A stretch of 64,000 nucleotides of DNA. It comes from Taiwanofungus camphoratus (Eukaryota > Basidiomycota > Agaricomycetes > Polyporales > Taiwanofungaceae). Positions within the stretch are counted from its first letter, which is position 1, and each line of letters begins with the position of its first letter. This document shows, piece by piece, positions 22,876 to 34,448 of the stretch. The translations under genes were made by a program, and so were the position numbers. The stretch is from the NCBI GenBank assembly GCA_003999685.1, contig CP021222.1, positions 558,001-622,000 on the forward strand. The letters run 5' to 3'. The notes beneath the pieces were generated by a model. The model was not told where the DNA came from, did not search any database, and saw only the letters and a program-made list of their open reading frames with translations.

Positions 22876-25655
22876 TCAATGAGCGACGCGAACAGGCGTG
22901 GCTGATTCTGACTCGACCAGACTCCGTGCGGTCGGCGTTGACGAGCCGCTCGTATTCATGCGGGCCACATCGTCGAAACTGGAGGAGCGGGTCGGGGTTG
23001 CACCTGGCGAAAGGTGATAATTGAGAACGGGCGAAGACAAGAACTCTTCGACGCTTGACGCCGAGTGCGAGCGTTGGATCATGTCGGGCTGCACATCCAG
23101 GAGGGAGTCCGAGCCGGTGTAGAAGCAGAACCTAGATCGACTGTCCGTCAGCTTCGTCTCTGAAGGAGAATGCACAAGATGGCTCACTTGCTCAAGAACA
23201 CGTGGTAGTTGCTGTCGCCCACAGGGCTGCATAACTGGCTGCGACCAGGGCGGCTTTCCACAAAGCTGAACGCAGGGCCGTCAATGGGGGACGGGGAACG
23301 CGACGACTCGGACGTCGACGTGATGGAAGGCGTCGACTCCTCGCTCCCGCCGCGCTCGACGAGCCACGGGGGTGACAGTCGGTCCTGCCGCCCGCTGCTC
23401 GAGCCCGGATTCGGGAACGACGACACGCGGAACGCCTCCAGCGCGCCGTGCCGCGGGCTCGCGTCGCGGCGGAAGGCAGGCGGCGTCTTCCTTACGCCCG
23501 CGCTGTGCGCGATGCCCAGGTCGAAGTACCCGCGCTGGTGGTTGCGGCTCCTGCGGCGCGAGAGCGCGGGCGCGGGCGTGTCGTCGGGGTCGGACCCGGC
23601 GTAGAACGGGGCCAGGCGCGCATCGTCGTCGGCGTCGAGTATGCGCGGCGAGCCGCGCGTCACGAACGTCGGGTCCTCGGCGATCGCGGTCTTGTCGGGC
23701 GTGCTGGCGAGCGCACGCGGCGGGAGGTGCGGCAGCGCGTTCGGGTACGTGCTGTTGCGCTCGTGCAGGACGGGGGACGCGGGCAGGCCCTTCCACGGGC
23801 TCTTCAGGGAGGCGGAGAAGTCGTAGCGCGACGAGAGCGGCGTGTTCGAGCGGAGGTCGAACTGCTCGGTGTAGGGAGAGGGAGACAGAGACGGGGAGGC
23901 GGAGGGCCGGCGTGCATGTTGCGCGATGTACCCGCCAACGGTCTCGCGGCCGATCGCGACCCGCTCCAACTTGCTTCTCAGGTCCGCGATGCCCGCATCC
24001 GTGTCGCTCTCCGCGCCCGCTTGCACCTGCGGTGATGTCTGGGTCTGGGGCTGCGGCGCCGCCCGGGTGAAGCGGACCTGGTAGTTTTCGCCGCCGTTGT
24101 TGTCCCAGACCTCGCGGCCCGCGACGGTGTAGCGGACGGCCATGAAGAGCGTTTTTTCCTCGATGCGCGCGAGCATGTCGTTCAGGCGGATCGAGAACGC
24201 GAACACGTCGTGCGCGCCGTCCGCGGACGACGTGGCGTACCGCGCGGTCACCTCGCTCGTCGTCTGCCACCAATCGAACGTGAAACGCACCGCGACCCAC
24301 TTCTCGAACGCCAGGTTGCGCACGCGCACGCGCCCCGCCACGGATGTGCCCTCCGACGAGAGCACGAGCTCCTCCAGCTCCACGTCCTTCTCCTCTTCCT
24401 TCCCCTTGCCCTCCCCGCGTGTCGCCTTCCCCGTGCGCCGAGGCATATTCACCACCTCCATCGCCAGCGGCCCCCGCGTGCCCATCCCGTCCGACAGCCA
24501 CTCGCTATCCGTCCCGCTCGTGTCCGCGGTGGGGCTGCCCGCGCGCGACACCGCAAGCGGCTTCTGGCCCGCGAGGAACAAGCGCACGTGTTCGAGCTGC
24601 GCGTCGAAGTGCACGGACTTGCCGCACGTCGGTGTGCTCGGCTCGCTCTTGCTCGTGCCTGCGCCTGCCGCCGCTGCCGCCGCCGAGGGCTCGGTGACGA
24701 CGGTGATGTCACCCCGCGCGCGGGCGCGCCGTGCCTTGAGCGAGGACTTGAGCGGCTCGCCGGACTTCTTGCGCACAAGTGCGGCCTCGACGCTGCGCGG
24801 GACGGACACCGCGCGGGTCGGAATCATGTTCATGTTCGTGTTCGTGTTCGTGCTCGCGTTCGTGCTCATGTTTGTATTCGTGTTCGTATTCGAGGTAGAG
24901 GCCGGCGCCGACAGCCCGCTCGTGTTCACCTTCAGCTTGACGTTCCTCCTCGCGCCCACACCAGACAAAGGCGGCCTGGGCGTCAGCATCTCCCCCTCGC
25001 CCTCCGCCTCCCGTGCAGGCCACGCAACGCGCTCCGCCTCCGCCTTTGCCTTCGCCTTCGCGCGGAATACGCACGGCGTCGGGGTGGACTCCTCGGGCGG
25101 GCGGAGCAGGTGCGCCTTCGGGCGGTGCGCGCCGCGGTGCGTGCGCGGGGCGATCTGTATGGGCGGGTCATGCGCGCCTGAAGAGCTCGACCCCGACCCC
25201 GAGCCGGATGCCAATGCCGATGTGGAGGCAGAGGCGGGCGGGAAGCCCTGTGTGGCAGGCGGCGGGGTGGGCGGCTCGATGACGAGCGCGGCGGGCGGGA
25301 CTGGTAGGGTGGACTTTGGCTTGGGCCTGGATTTGGACGGCGAGGGGAACGGGGACGGGTGCGGGTGCGAGGGCGAGGGCGAGGCGGGCGGGGAGGCGAG
25401 CAAGGACGCTGTGGTTGAGGCGGGGGAAGAGGCGGAAGTTGCGGCGTGCTCGGACGCGAAGATGCTCTGGAGCGTCGCAGCGGCCTGCGCGGCATGGTAC
25501 GAGCGCGAGGCGGTGCCGGTGGACGAGGAGGACGAGGAGGACGAGGTGCGGCGCGGGATGCGGGGGAGCGGCGCGCCGGCACTGTTGGCGTGCCGCACGA
25601 AGGGGAAGGGGTGCTCTGTAGAAAGCGAGGGCGTGAGGCCAAGCGCAGAGCTCAT
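22876..25655 (-). CDS. Glycogen-targeting PP1 regulatory subunit with CBM21 (GAC1/PIG type)
   Basis: Such proteins tether protein phosphatase 1 to glycogen and to glycogen synthase. The long N-terminal half is disordered, rich in Ser, Pro and Ala. Around residue 347 is GKSVHFDAQLEHVRLFL, whose KSVHF is a PP1-docking RVxF motif. The CBM21 domain follows (about residues 425-525): VRVRNLAFEKWVAVRFTFDW, SFSIRLNDMLARIEEKTLFM and VWDNNGGENYQVRF. The first exon covers nearly all the protein; an intron close to 23.19 kb joins NYHVFLS to NRSRFCFYTGSDSLL and a short tail ending PVRVAH. The ATG at 25655 was chosen because the frame upstream of it begins with TTG. Third codon positions are strongly GC-rich, which creates very long spurious frames on the other strand. 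Confidence 0.9.
24826..24892 (-). repeat. Coding hexanucleotide repeat giving a Thr-Asn tract
   Basis: About eleven six-base units related to AACACG encode alternating Asn-Thr with Met, Ser and Ala variants (NTNTNTNMSTNASTNTNTN). Such tracts vary in length between strains by slippage in steps of two residues. It lies in the disordered part of the PP1 subunit. Confidence 0.75.
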
Positions 25656-28600
25656 TGTGTCAGGTACGGGGTTGCGCAAGGATGTGATGGTATGGTGGTT
25701 GCGGGTCCGGTCGTACTTCTATAAACATCATGATGGTCAGCGCCTGCTCATGCTCTTGCTCAGCCGAACGTCGAAACGGGAACGCAAGTTGGATGCAGTC
25801 ACAAGTCAGCAGAACGGCACTCACGGACGAAAGGCGACGTCGCTGGCGTTGCACGGCAGATATGGAACAGGCGGCTCTCGTGGCCAGTGGAAGGGTATAA
25901 TGATAGGCTGAAAGGATGCGCAAGTACGATTCGCGGCAGTGTGAGTCCAAGTGCAAGGGCACAGAATACAGCTGCAGGCGGTATATGTCAGCGCGGAACC
26001 GGGCGGCTGACTGTCAGCCCATCGCATCCGCTCAGGGGCTGCTGGTGGCTGACTGCAACTAGGCGAGAGGGGAACTCACTGAAAAGTCGAAGGGGGTGCA
26101 CCGAGATGGGTAGGGTAAGAAAAGCTTTTCAAGAGCGGGGGGAGATACGAGCCTGCCCGAGCGGTCAGCCTGCTTTCCTGAACAGACCGAACCAAGCCAA
26201 ACTCCACTCACCGCCCAATGCCAACACGTCGTCGGAACCAAGATATGATACGACCAGAACTGCGGGCGTCGTAGCAGGAAACGCAGATGCAGCACCAGCC
26301 CTCCGCAAGGTGCGATGCGGGGAAGGGGAAGTTTGGGCCGGGATAAAAGGGGCTCGGGGCGCGGGCGACGATGGGCTGGACTCGACGCGCCTCACGTGGG
26401 CCGTTCAGTGTTCAGGCAGTGTTCAGCGGTCTGGGTTTGCGGGGCGCGACGCGGGCACTGGACAGGGGCCTTCCCCTCCTCCTTGTCATCCTAGTCTAAA
26501 TCTTTCCTGGCGGCGTCTAACTGTTACCCATCAGACTAATAGCCTATTTGCAAAATCGCACGCACACGAGCCATGGAGTACCGGCCCAGCTTTGACCAGT
26601 TTCTCGGCCCCAGCTGACACTTATGGAAACATGGATAACCGACAATGGATAATCGACAATGAACGTTAACGGTCAGGGCCGTTTCCCAGTGCCATCTTAT
26701 CGCGACGGCATGCAATGTGAACGTACACTGTGCAGATATCGCGGGCAGATCAGTGTTCTGAGATGTCTCTGTTGACGGCATGGCACTTTTCTGCGAACGC
26801 TATCAACAGAATGAGAGCATCCCTTACAGAAGCGGCCATGCGTGCAAATTTCGCCAACTCAGATATGAAAGTGGATACGTCGTATCACTGGCATCCACGT
26901 CTTATCGTGGGACACGCAGCACAGCCTGGGCGACCCTGGACAGAGTGCACGGACGGGACTGGATGGCCTCTCGAACGTTGTGATGGGTCGTGCATCATGG
27001 CCCGGACGACTACCTAGGACGACGCCTACGAACGTTCTTCTGTCAAATCCGCCCATGCCATCTTACGCAGCTCAGCTTCGACTTGGTGTGGGGCCAGATA
27101 GCAGAGGCTGCAGGGCAATGCGGAGCGCCCGCCTGCGAGCCCAATGCAGGCCGAGGCTGTGTTTTCTCTGCATTTCTCGCAGCCGGAGCTTGTGTGCGGC
27201 CTTTGTGCGCGCGACGAAGGCTGATGCATCAGCACGGTGCGGCCATCGCCAGCCTCTGCCTCAGGGCTGGAGGGACACGCGTGTATCGATGGCACCGTGG
27301 CCCGCTGGTGCGCCAAAACTCCCGTATGGCGAAGGCGGGCGCGGTCAGCTGACGTGGACAGAAACTGGCTAGCAAGCTCCGTCCGCGGGGATCGCTGTCA
27401 GCGAGCGCGCTGGCGAGTTCGTGCGGGCGTCGCAGCGCGGGGACAGACCCGAGGATCGATCAGCTGCCGCCTGCGGGGTGCCTGGTATCATCGCGGGCTC
27501 GCGGCTGGGATGGGAAGGTCTGCATTTTGTGTCGAGCAACCGCACGCCTCGCGACGAGCAGACGCCCGCAGGGGACATTCCATCCCATCTGTGCATCTCT
27601 ATTGTCCCCGCGCTTCGAGTGCCCTGCCCGCGCTAGAACGCGGTGCGTCTCAGTTCTGAACATCGAATACTCGTATGCTCCGGACACCGACTAGGCCAGA
27701 TACAAGCAGCTCTTGTGGATTTGTTGAATGCCAACGTCGTTCTGGGAAAGCGTCACACTGGATGCGAGGCGTGTCCGGCCCGGGTGCCTATTCAGGTTCG
27801 AATCCCCACACAATCACCCGCACGTCCTCCTTGCCACTGCCCCACAACGCCCTGCGCAACGTCGCAACGTCGCACGACGACGGCGGCCGCGAGCACGGCG
27901 ACACAGAAACGCGCGAGGACACGGTGATGTCGCCACATTTCCCCACACTATAACAACACAGTGCGTGCCTTGCAGCCACACGTACACGAGCAGCGGCGCA
28001 ACTCTCATCCTGCACGATACCCCGCCGATGCCCCACATCCGTCCCGCAACTATGGCGCACCCCCACGCTGCCCAGACGACGCCGGCGATGACAACAGCAG
28101 CTGGCACCAGGCAGCCCGTCGTTATCCGCTGGGAACACTAACTGCACCCGCACGCCGTCCAGGCCCAGCCTAGCCATGGCCCATAAGACCTTCAGGCCAT
28201 GTCGCCATCGCGAACTCCCCCGCTCGCGTTATCGTCACTCGGCACCCGCCAAGGTCACCGGGCTGTATCGCGTCGTATGCGGGTGCAGTGCTCCAGGTAA
28301 GGCCCGGTCTGCTGGTAGTCTGCGGACTGTACGGCCCGCATGTGTCAGGGAGAGCGTCGAAAGGAGAACTCCCAGTGTGCATGATCGCTAGCGCTCCTCT
28401 TCAGGCACCCGCTCATGCCCGCGCGCTCCTGGGCGCCGCAGCGCGCGCGGCGGGCACTCGTCGTTGATTCGGCGTAGCAAGCCGCCCATGAAGGGGAATA
28501 AAGCGGGCGGGGCCACCGTGCCTGTTCTGATCCGCTCCCTCTCCACCTCAGGCACTGGCTAGGATCGCCCGAGCCTCACAGCTCAACGTTCAACGTTCAA

Positions 28601-29676
28601 CGTCCTTCAATTGGGCTCTAGGCTGTGCTGGGCACCCAACGTCTTCTATATACCCACCTACCCCACATCCACGACTCGCATCCAGCCTCGCTCCCAGCGT
28701 GTCTCTCGCCACGAGCCAACTGAGCCGGGGCGGATTTTAGTACATAGACTTTGGATCCTAACGGACTCGCACGTCGACTAGTTGCATGATGTTGGCCAAC
28801 ACGATCTGGGCCGAACACGGGGGTTGTTCCACCCCATACTCCCCTCGAAGGCCGCAGCGGCAGTAGGCATGCTGTAAAGTTCTGCTTCCCATTTGGGATG
28901 TTAGTATATCGATGATGTCACCGTAGGTTCGACACAAATCCTTCTTCGTGGGCGGTTTTGGTACGAGACTATCTCCATTGATTTTTGGCAGGTTCTTGTG
29001 GCGCGTGCTATATAGGCAATGTCAAAGGCGTGATTTGGCCCAGGCTCACAATCACCGCCTTGCCCTGCACCCTCCAAGAAACCTGTTCGGGATATGGTGC
29101 TTACATCCGCGTCAAAAGGCTTGAGAATCAGCGCTTACAGATCTGCTCAGGCAGGTAAGTAGGTATATATATCTATGCCGCGGTCCCTGCATAGTACAAG
29201 GCAACAGCCGGCTCTGTACTGCTTACAGTAAGCTTAGGTGTACCATCACGTCGGGCTCGGAGAGCTCTGGTATGGATGCAAGTCCATCGCTATTATAGCA
29301 CTTTCTGACTTGGATGTCACGCCTTTGGCATCCAATTAAGGTCTGCTGTAATGGCTCGACTCGTTACAACGTGCGACCACTGGCAAAGGTGTCCTTACTC
29401 GCCGACTGCTTTGTCTTGTAACTACCTGGTATAGCCTTACTTTTTGGCAGTACCCAGCTCTTTGGGCCACTATGAAAAGCTAGCGCTGCCATCTCATATG
29501 CATATTAAACACAAGCGGCAGCATGGAAACAGGCATGGTACAAGTCAGGCGACTGCAAGCACTGCATGGTATCTACGCCAGGTAGCACGCAAACAGACTC
29601 AAATCGTTGTTATCAAGTCCGTACAACCCAGACGGCACGATCCCAATCCAATCGAGTCCTATGAAAAGGGCTGAGA
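25656..29676. other. 4 kb without a recognisable gene, GC-rich in part
   Basis: Many medium frames exist on both strands between 25.9 and 28.4 kb, but they overlap one another, have odd composition and show no known motif, so they look like chance frames in GC-rich DNA. Small direct repeats are present: a 14 bp unit at 26633-26660 and CAACGTT repeats near 28.58 kb. The left part holds the PP1-subunit promoter. The region could contain long noncoding RNA or decayed repeats; I see nothing decisive. Confidence 0.4.
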
Positions 29677-30506
29677 TTACTGGCGAGAAGATGCTCCCCA
29701 TAGGTCCTCGTGCTGACTAAGGAGGTGCCTGCGGATGGTTTGCATTGCACGTTCAGACTTGGGGTCGCGCAGCTTAAAACAGCCTTCATCACCGACAAGG
29801 TCGCTCAAAAATGCAGCATACACGACACCTAGGGCTCCTCTCGTGACGTCCTGCAGGTCCGCATTCTCGGTTGGGGTATCATCCGAAGATGGACTAGAGG
29901 ATGGTTTATAAGTTGGTCCCTTCCCTCCAACCTGGAGCATTGGAGCTTCCTTGCAATGGCAGGGCTTTCGCGGGTAAATTCCACGTATGTCCAATAGTTG
30001 GCAATACGGATAAAGCCTCCCAGAACCGTTACTTGGAAATTGTTATCCGCCTTGAACGCGTAAGTTGCCTGTTCCAGTAGTTGTTGATATGCCGGCTCGA
30101 ATTGGAGTCTGAGCGCTGACGGGATGTCGTTGCCTTAAGGCCGAAAAGCCTTGATCTCCATGATCAATATCAGACGAGACTGTACAATCCACGTCGGACC
30201 TTGCGGATTCAGTTCATGGAGTAGTTGAGCAAAGTCAGGTATCCGAACTGCACGATGTGCCTTGTATTGCTGCAATGCCGCTTTTGATGCCTTCTGCATT
30301 GCGTCTGAGTGCAGGTTGGGCGAGTCGGGATGGGAGCGCGGTGGTGTGACTGGAAGACGCTCTCGTCTCTTGCTACCCATACTCTCCGGACTGGGGGCAT
30401 TTTGTTCACGCCAGTACATCCCCGGTGTGGCAAAGACTTCAGGTTCATCCTGATCGTCCACGTCGAAGGAGCGGATAAGTGGATACTGTGGCATTGTAAA
30501 AGACAT
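29677..30506 (-). pseudogene. Decayed member of a fungal family with PD-(D/E)XK-like motifs
   Basis: The minus strand starts MSFTMPQYPLIRSFDVDDQD, continues VFATPGMYWREQNAP and ASKAALQQYKAHRAVRIPDF, and then reaches LILIMEIKAFRP. The spaced PDF and MEIK resemble the PD-(D/E)XK nuclease core. Downstream in-order blocks are still readable (EPAYQQLLEQATYAFKADNN, VTVLGGFIRIANYWTYVEF, CFKLRDPKSERAMQTIRRHL). It resembles a multi-copy family that I recall, without certainty, from wood-decay fungi. No single frame spans it; about two interruptions are apparent, so a pseudogene is the simplest reading, though a missed intron could explain one. Role unknown. Confidence 0.5.
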
Positions 30507-31046
30507 AGCTCTTTCAGTGTCTGTGCGTTCGAATAGATGTCTAAGGACGAGATCGTATACGGTATACCAAGCAGCCTCTCTCTTCCTTAGCGGATCCTAT
30601 GGCTACTGCCAGGACTAGGTCATAAACGGTGGCGATGACGCCCCCTCCTCAGATGTTACAGGCATTGTTCTCAAATAGCTAATAATACAGTAGGTATAAG
30701 TACAAGCAGAAGTTCTGATTCGGTACGTCGCAACATTCCTATCTACTTTTCTATACTTACTTGTCCTCAAGGTCTACGTATCATTCCAAGCAATGTGTCG
30801 ATCCAGAATCTACAATCGCTGGGTTAGGCCGTGTCTAACATGACGGTATGTTATCACCGACATGAAATACTCTAACTGTCTTCCTTCATGCCCCTCTGAA
30901 GGTCAGGGATGAATCATCTCACACGCAAACCCCCATTTCGCCAGCACGGGTTTCTGAGCAAGTCCAGGTTGAGCAAGATAAGAACAAGTGTGTTGATGTG
31001 GATTGTCCCGAAATCACACTCGCGGATGACTGCAAATGGTTAATCC
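30507..31046. other. Intergenic next to the decayed nuclease-like gene
   Basis: No gene or repeat is recognised. AT-rich stretches near 30.7 kb could be the promoter of the decayed gene. Confidence 0.4.
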
Positions 31047-31472
31047 TACTACGGCTGCGATGCAAACCGATGGCTACGCAAGCACGGCCTGCGCTGCGAG
31101 GAAGTCGAGATAGCGACGATGGATAAACAAGAAAGAGACAGGCTGCCGGCCACGCGCTGGTTCTATCTGAAGAACTGGCTTGGTATTCGCACGGGGTTCG
31201 CACGCGAGACGCACGACCTCGGTCTGAAGTATGTCACCGACGACCGCGGTCCACCCAGTGAGGAGGATCAGGCGATCCAGATCCTCGCGCTCTTCAGCAA
31301 CGACCCCACGTCGTGCGCGTGCAGACCGTCACAGGCGCTAGAGCAAGAACATGCGCATCGAGCCGCGGTGGTAGCTGGCTGCCCTGCCAGAGCCGAATTA
31401 TGGCCAGTAGGGTATGCATGTCTGTACCCTCCGTCTTGTGATGCGCGCTGTAACTACCACCTTGTTGCTTAA
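31047..31472 (+). other. Unrecognised coding-like frame
   Basis: The plus strand reads YYGCDANRWLRKHGLRCEEV, then DKQERDRLPATRWFYLKNWL, GIRTGFARETHDLGLKYVTD and DRGPPSEEDQAIQILALFSN. Amino-acid composition and the charge pattern look like real protein. After about 31.33 kb the frame loses that character. I do not recognise the family. It might be a fragment of a gene whose other exons I could not place, or a remnant left beside the decayed neighbour. A stop codon just before the block suggests a splice acceptor or decay. Confidence 0.35.
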
Positions 31473-31611
31473 CATTGCCTACTCGTATGTGGGGGTATTA
31501 CCCCGCTTCTATCGTCGTGTTATTCGCGCTGCATTGTTAGTGTGTTAGTGTTCGTGTGATGATGACGGATCTGAGTACGTTGTAGCCTTCCTCTTTCTCC
31601 AGTAGATACAT

Positions 31612-32727
31612 TTACAAGAGGAACTCTCGATTTACTGCTTTAACCGCGAAATTCGCACAGGATATCATGTCCAAGCAGGACCTAGATATAGAGCACCAGA
31701 CGATCCTTCCGAACGGCGCCGTCACTTCTCCGCCGTCTTCACTCGTCCACAGCGCCACCTCGTAGATCCCGCAGCCCCGCTCGCGCACGTACGCGCTCTC
31801 CTCCTCCCCACTCGCCACGCTGAGTATCAACTTCGGAACGCCGCCCATGCCAACATGCGCATCGAGGTCTGCCGATGGGGTCTCCAGCCTGTCGAGGTCC
31901 CAAGACGCCTCGGAAGAGGTGGACGACGTCGGCGGCGCGCCGGTGATGGTGGCGAGCTGGCGGGAGAGCGCAGGGAACACGTCCTCGGTCGCGAGCAGCC
32001 GCACGTGCGCGACGCCGCGCGCGCCGTTCGGATGCGCCGCGTTCGCGGGCGGGTCGAGCGGGACCTGGGCGCGCCCGCGTCGCTCGGTGTCAGTGGTCGT
32101 TCCCGGGCGGACGGGCGAGCGCACGCACCCGCCACGCGCGCGGCGTGACGTCCCCGCAGAAGAACGGCACGCGCCCGCGCTCCTCGCCCTCGCGCGGGAC
32201 CGGCGCGCAGATGACCCACTCTAGCTCGCGCCCGTCCGGCCGCCGCCGCCCGCCGCGCGTCTCCGGCGTGTATTGCACCCCGCTCCCGTCCGCGTCCGCG
32301 CGCGCGTTGATGAGTGCGGCGATGGAGGGCGTGCCGGGCGTCCCGAGGAAGGCGAGGTCGATCCAGCCGGGGCGCTTGGCCGCCCAGGGGTGGGCCGTGT
32401 GGGCGCGGTGCGCGGGGGGGTGCGTGAAGGCGAGGAGCTCGAGGTAGGTGTGGTCGGGGAGGACCTGTGCGTGCATAGACTGGGTGAGCGGGTGGGTGAG
32501 AGGGGCGGGGCGTACGATGAGTGCATTCGCGGTGAGCCCGTCGGCGTGTGTCCCGCCAGGGAGGACGCTGGGCGAATGTGGACGTTAGTAGCTTCGGAAC
32601 GGGGGAGGGGAGGCTGCGGGACTTGCTTGAAACCCAGGGCGCGGAACTGCTCTGATGCTGCCTCGATCGAGCCGGGTGGAATGAGATGTACGATGTGGTC
32701 GAGCGTGCGTGTGGACGGGGTGGGCAT
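31612..32727 (-). CDS. Glyoxalase-like domain protein (Glyoxalase_3 type)
   Basis: The N terminus MPTPSTRTLDHIVHLIPPGS is typical of Glyoxalase_3 proteins, vicinal-oxygen-chelate enzymes of unknown substrate. Exon 2 gives VLPGGTHADGLTANALI, exon 3 VLPDHTYLELLAFTHPPAHR, GWIDLAFLGTP and ELEWVICAPVPREGEE, and exon 4 VPLDPPANAAHPNGARGVAH with VRLLATEDVFPALSR. The paired DHIVH and THADG/LELL segments fit the metal-binding layout. Intron 1 (32568-32626) starts with GC instead of GT but is otherwise ideal (GCAAGT, TACTAAC, CAG) and restores LGFNVLPGGTHADGL. The C-terminal end after FGRIVW is less certain. Codon use is GC-rich like its neighbours. A TATA box lies about 125 bp upstream. Confidence 0.82.
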
Positions 32728-32848
32728 GGTGGTGCGGGACGAGATTCGCTTGTCTCTGCCCGAATGTCATCTTCTATGGATGACGACGGGCCGGTGCGAT
32801 GAGAGTCGATGATGTCATGATGGTGCCTCATCGCGACGCTCTGAACCT

Positions 32849-32856
32849 CTTATATA
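32849..32856 (-). promoter_or_regulatory. TATA box of the glyoxalase-like gene
   Basis: The minus strand reads CTATATAAGAGG here, 122-129 bp before the ATG at 32727, a reasonable fungal TATA position. Confidence 0.5.
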
Positions 32857-33845
32857 GAGTAGAATGTTGTTGCTGCCGTCGCATGGAAGTGGGAACTCGC
32901 TCAATTGGATGTGCACGTGACAGACGCGATCGGGCTGCGCGTCGCAGGGCTCCGGCTCGTCCGTCACACCCGCTCTTCCTCCGCGGTCTCGACGCGAACA
33001 TTTGAACGCCAATGCAAATCGGTCCACTGCACACCTAGCATTGTACGAGATTTGATATACACACCTATATAAGACGCACAGTAGGAAGCGCCGTGCTCCT
33101 TTGAAGCACCCTTCAGGACGCACCAGGTGAGTTACGTCGAGCGCCCATTGCACCATACTATTGTCGTAAATATAGACAGCATGCGCAGACCGCATTCTGA
33201 TGCAGGCCTCCCATAGCTGGAAGCTCATCAACTTCCTCGTGTCCAAGTGGAGTGTGCCTCAGCCGTCGGGCGCGCATATATGAACCCCCTGTGTTCATCC
33301 CAGACGCTCGACTGTTCACGGACGTGATTGCCTATGTCCTTTTCACTACCGGGTTGACTCGACTGCTGATATGTGCGTCGGATTTGTCCTGGGCGGCGGG
33401 CTGATCGTGGACGTTCAGGCACTCGGGCATGCCATCGCCGTGTGGGTACACCGTGCCGAGTGGGCTGCGGCAGCCTGAGACGCTGCGCAAATCTTTTCCT
33501 GCGTCGGGTCCTGCCAGTGCTCACTTGTTCAAGGACGACGACGAAGAGCTTCTCGTCTCTCTGTGCACAGCCTGCCAACCGCAACGGTCGTTTCCTGACG
33601 GTATTCTTCTCGCAGTTGCCTCTGCAGCTCTGCTTGTCGATCGGTCATTTGCTATAGGGGCAAGATCCGGTCTTTGATTGCCCACGCTGGACGGTGTGTC
33701 TTGGCTAGTATGCCCCTGGTCTCGGGCCTCACAGCAGGGCAACTGCGGTGAGTCTGGGATTGAATGAATTCTCCGTCGCCCTTGGCAGCAGACCCAGCCT
33801 GTGTGCCCTGACCCTCGGTGCGCTGAGCATCTAGGTGTGTGCCAG
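32857..33845. other. Intergenic with overlapping unassigned frames
   Basis: Minus-strand frames of about 120-150 codons occur here but overlap in different frames and carry no motif. I see no supported gene. Confidence 0.35.
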
Positions 33846-34448
33846 TCAATGGAGGGTCTCGGGCAGAAATGGCTCGTGCAGCTGTATGCTATGGCTTTCC
33901 GCATCGACGCCCAATGCGCATTGTGCGATAGGAGCATCGCGGGCATTCTGTGACGGGCGTCCGTCACGCACGGTCGTCGGAAGGCTGACAGATGGCTTGG
34001 CGTGGGGGAGTGTGACTGTCACGGGACCCCTGGATGAAGTGAGTGGTACGTCCTCACCAAAACCGTGTTGTGCTATCTTGTTGATTGACGGAACAGTCGC
34101 ATCCAGAAAGGTTGGTTCAAAAATTGTCTCGGTGCTCATAACACAGAGGCCATGAGCAGGAGCCCACAAGTGATATCCGTGGACGGAGTTCCCCGCTGCT
34201 CTCTGGGGTCCCGATGTCACGCTGCGATATCCTGATCCGGCCCGGGGACCAAGTTTGCGCTCATCCGTCGAGCAAGGCTTTGCCCGCGCTGACTCCACTT
34301 GCTCCGCCACTTCGGCTGTCCTGCGTATCTTGTCCTCATACCATGTTCTGTTGACAACCTGGCCCTCAAAGCGCGACATCGATGCCCTATCCTCTCCTCT
34401 GAAACCCTGCTCAAACTCGGGAAGGCGTTTGCGCGGATACTCGGCCAT
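33846..34448 (-). CDS. Hypothetical 200-codon frame, unrecognised
   Basis: The frame begins MAEYPRKRLPEFEQGFRGED and continues ASMSRFEGQVVNRTWYEDKI and RRTAEVAEQVESARAK. The first 70 residues are charged and look helical, like genuine protein; the second half is unlike any family that I know. It lies divergent from the kinase gene 226 bp away. It may be real, the exon of a larger gene continuing upstream or downstream, or chance. Confidence 0.3.
   Translation of the reverse strand: MAEYPRKRLPEFEQGFRGEDRASMSRFEGQVVNRTWYEDKIRRTAEVAEQVESARAKPCSTDERKLGPRAGSGYRSVTSGPQRAAGNSVHGYHLWAPAHGLCVMSTETIFEPTFLDATVPSINKIAQHGFGEDVPLTSSRGPVTVTLPHAKPSVSLPTTVRDGRPSQNARDAPIAQCALGVDAESHSIQLHEPFLPETLH

Noticed and set aside
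24142-25911. 589-codon frame on the plus strand
   Set aside because: It is exactly antisense to the PP1 regulatory subunit gene, whose CBM21 and RVxF motifs are clear. The frame exists because GC-rich codons lack stops on the other strand.
27740-27815. GGTTCGAATCC, a perfect B box
   Set aside because: The T stem pairs at only three of five positions and no acceptor stem or A box is found.
25887-28382. Cluster of 70-260 codon frames on both strands
   Set aside because: Mutually overlapping frames in GC-rich DNA with unusual composition and no motifs; no consistent exon chain can be built.
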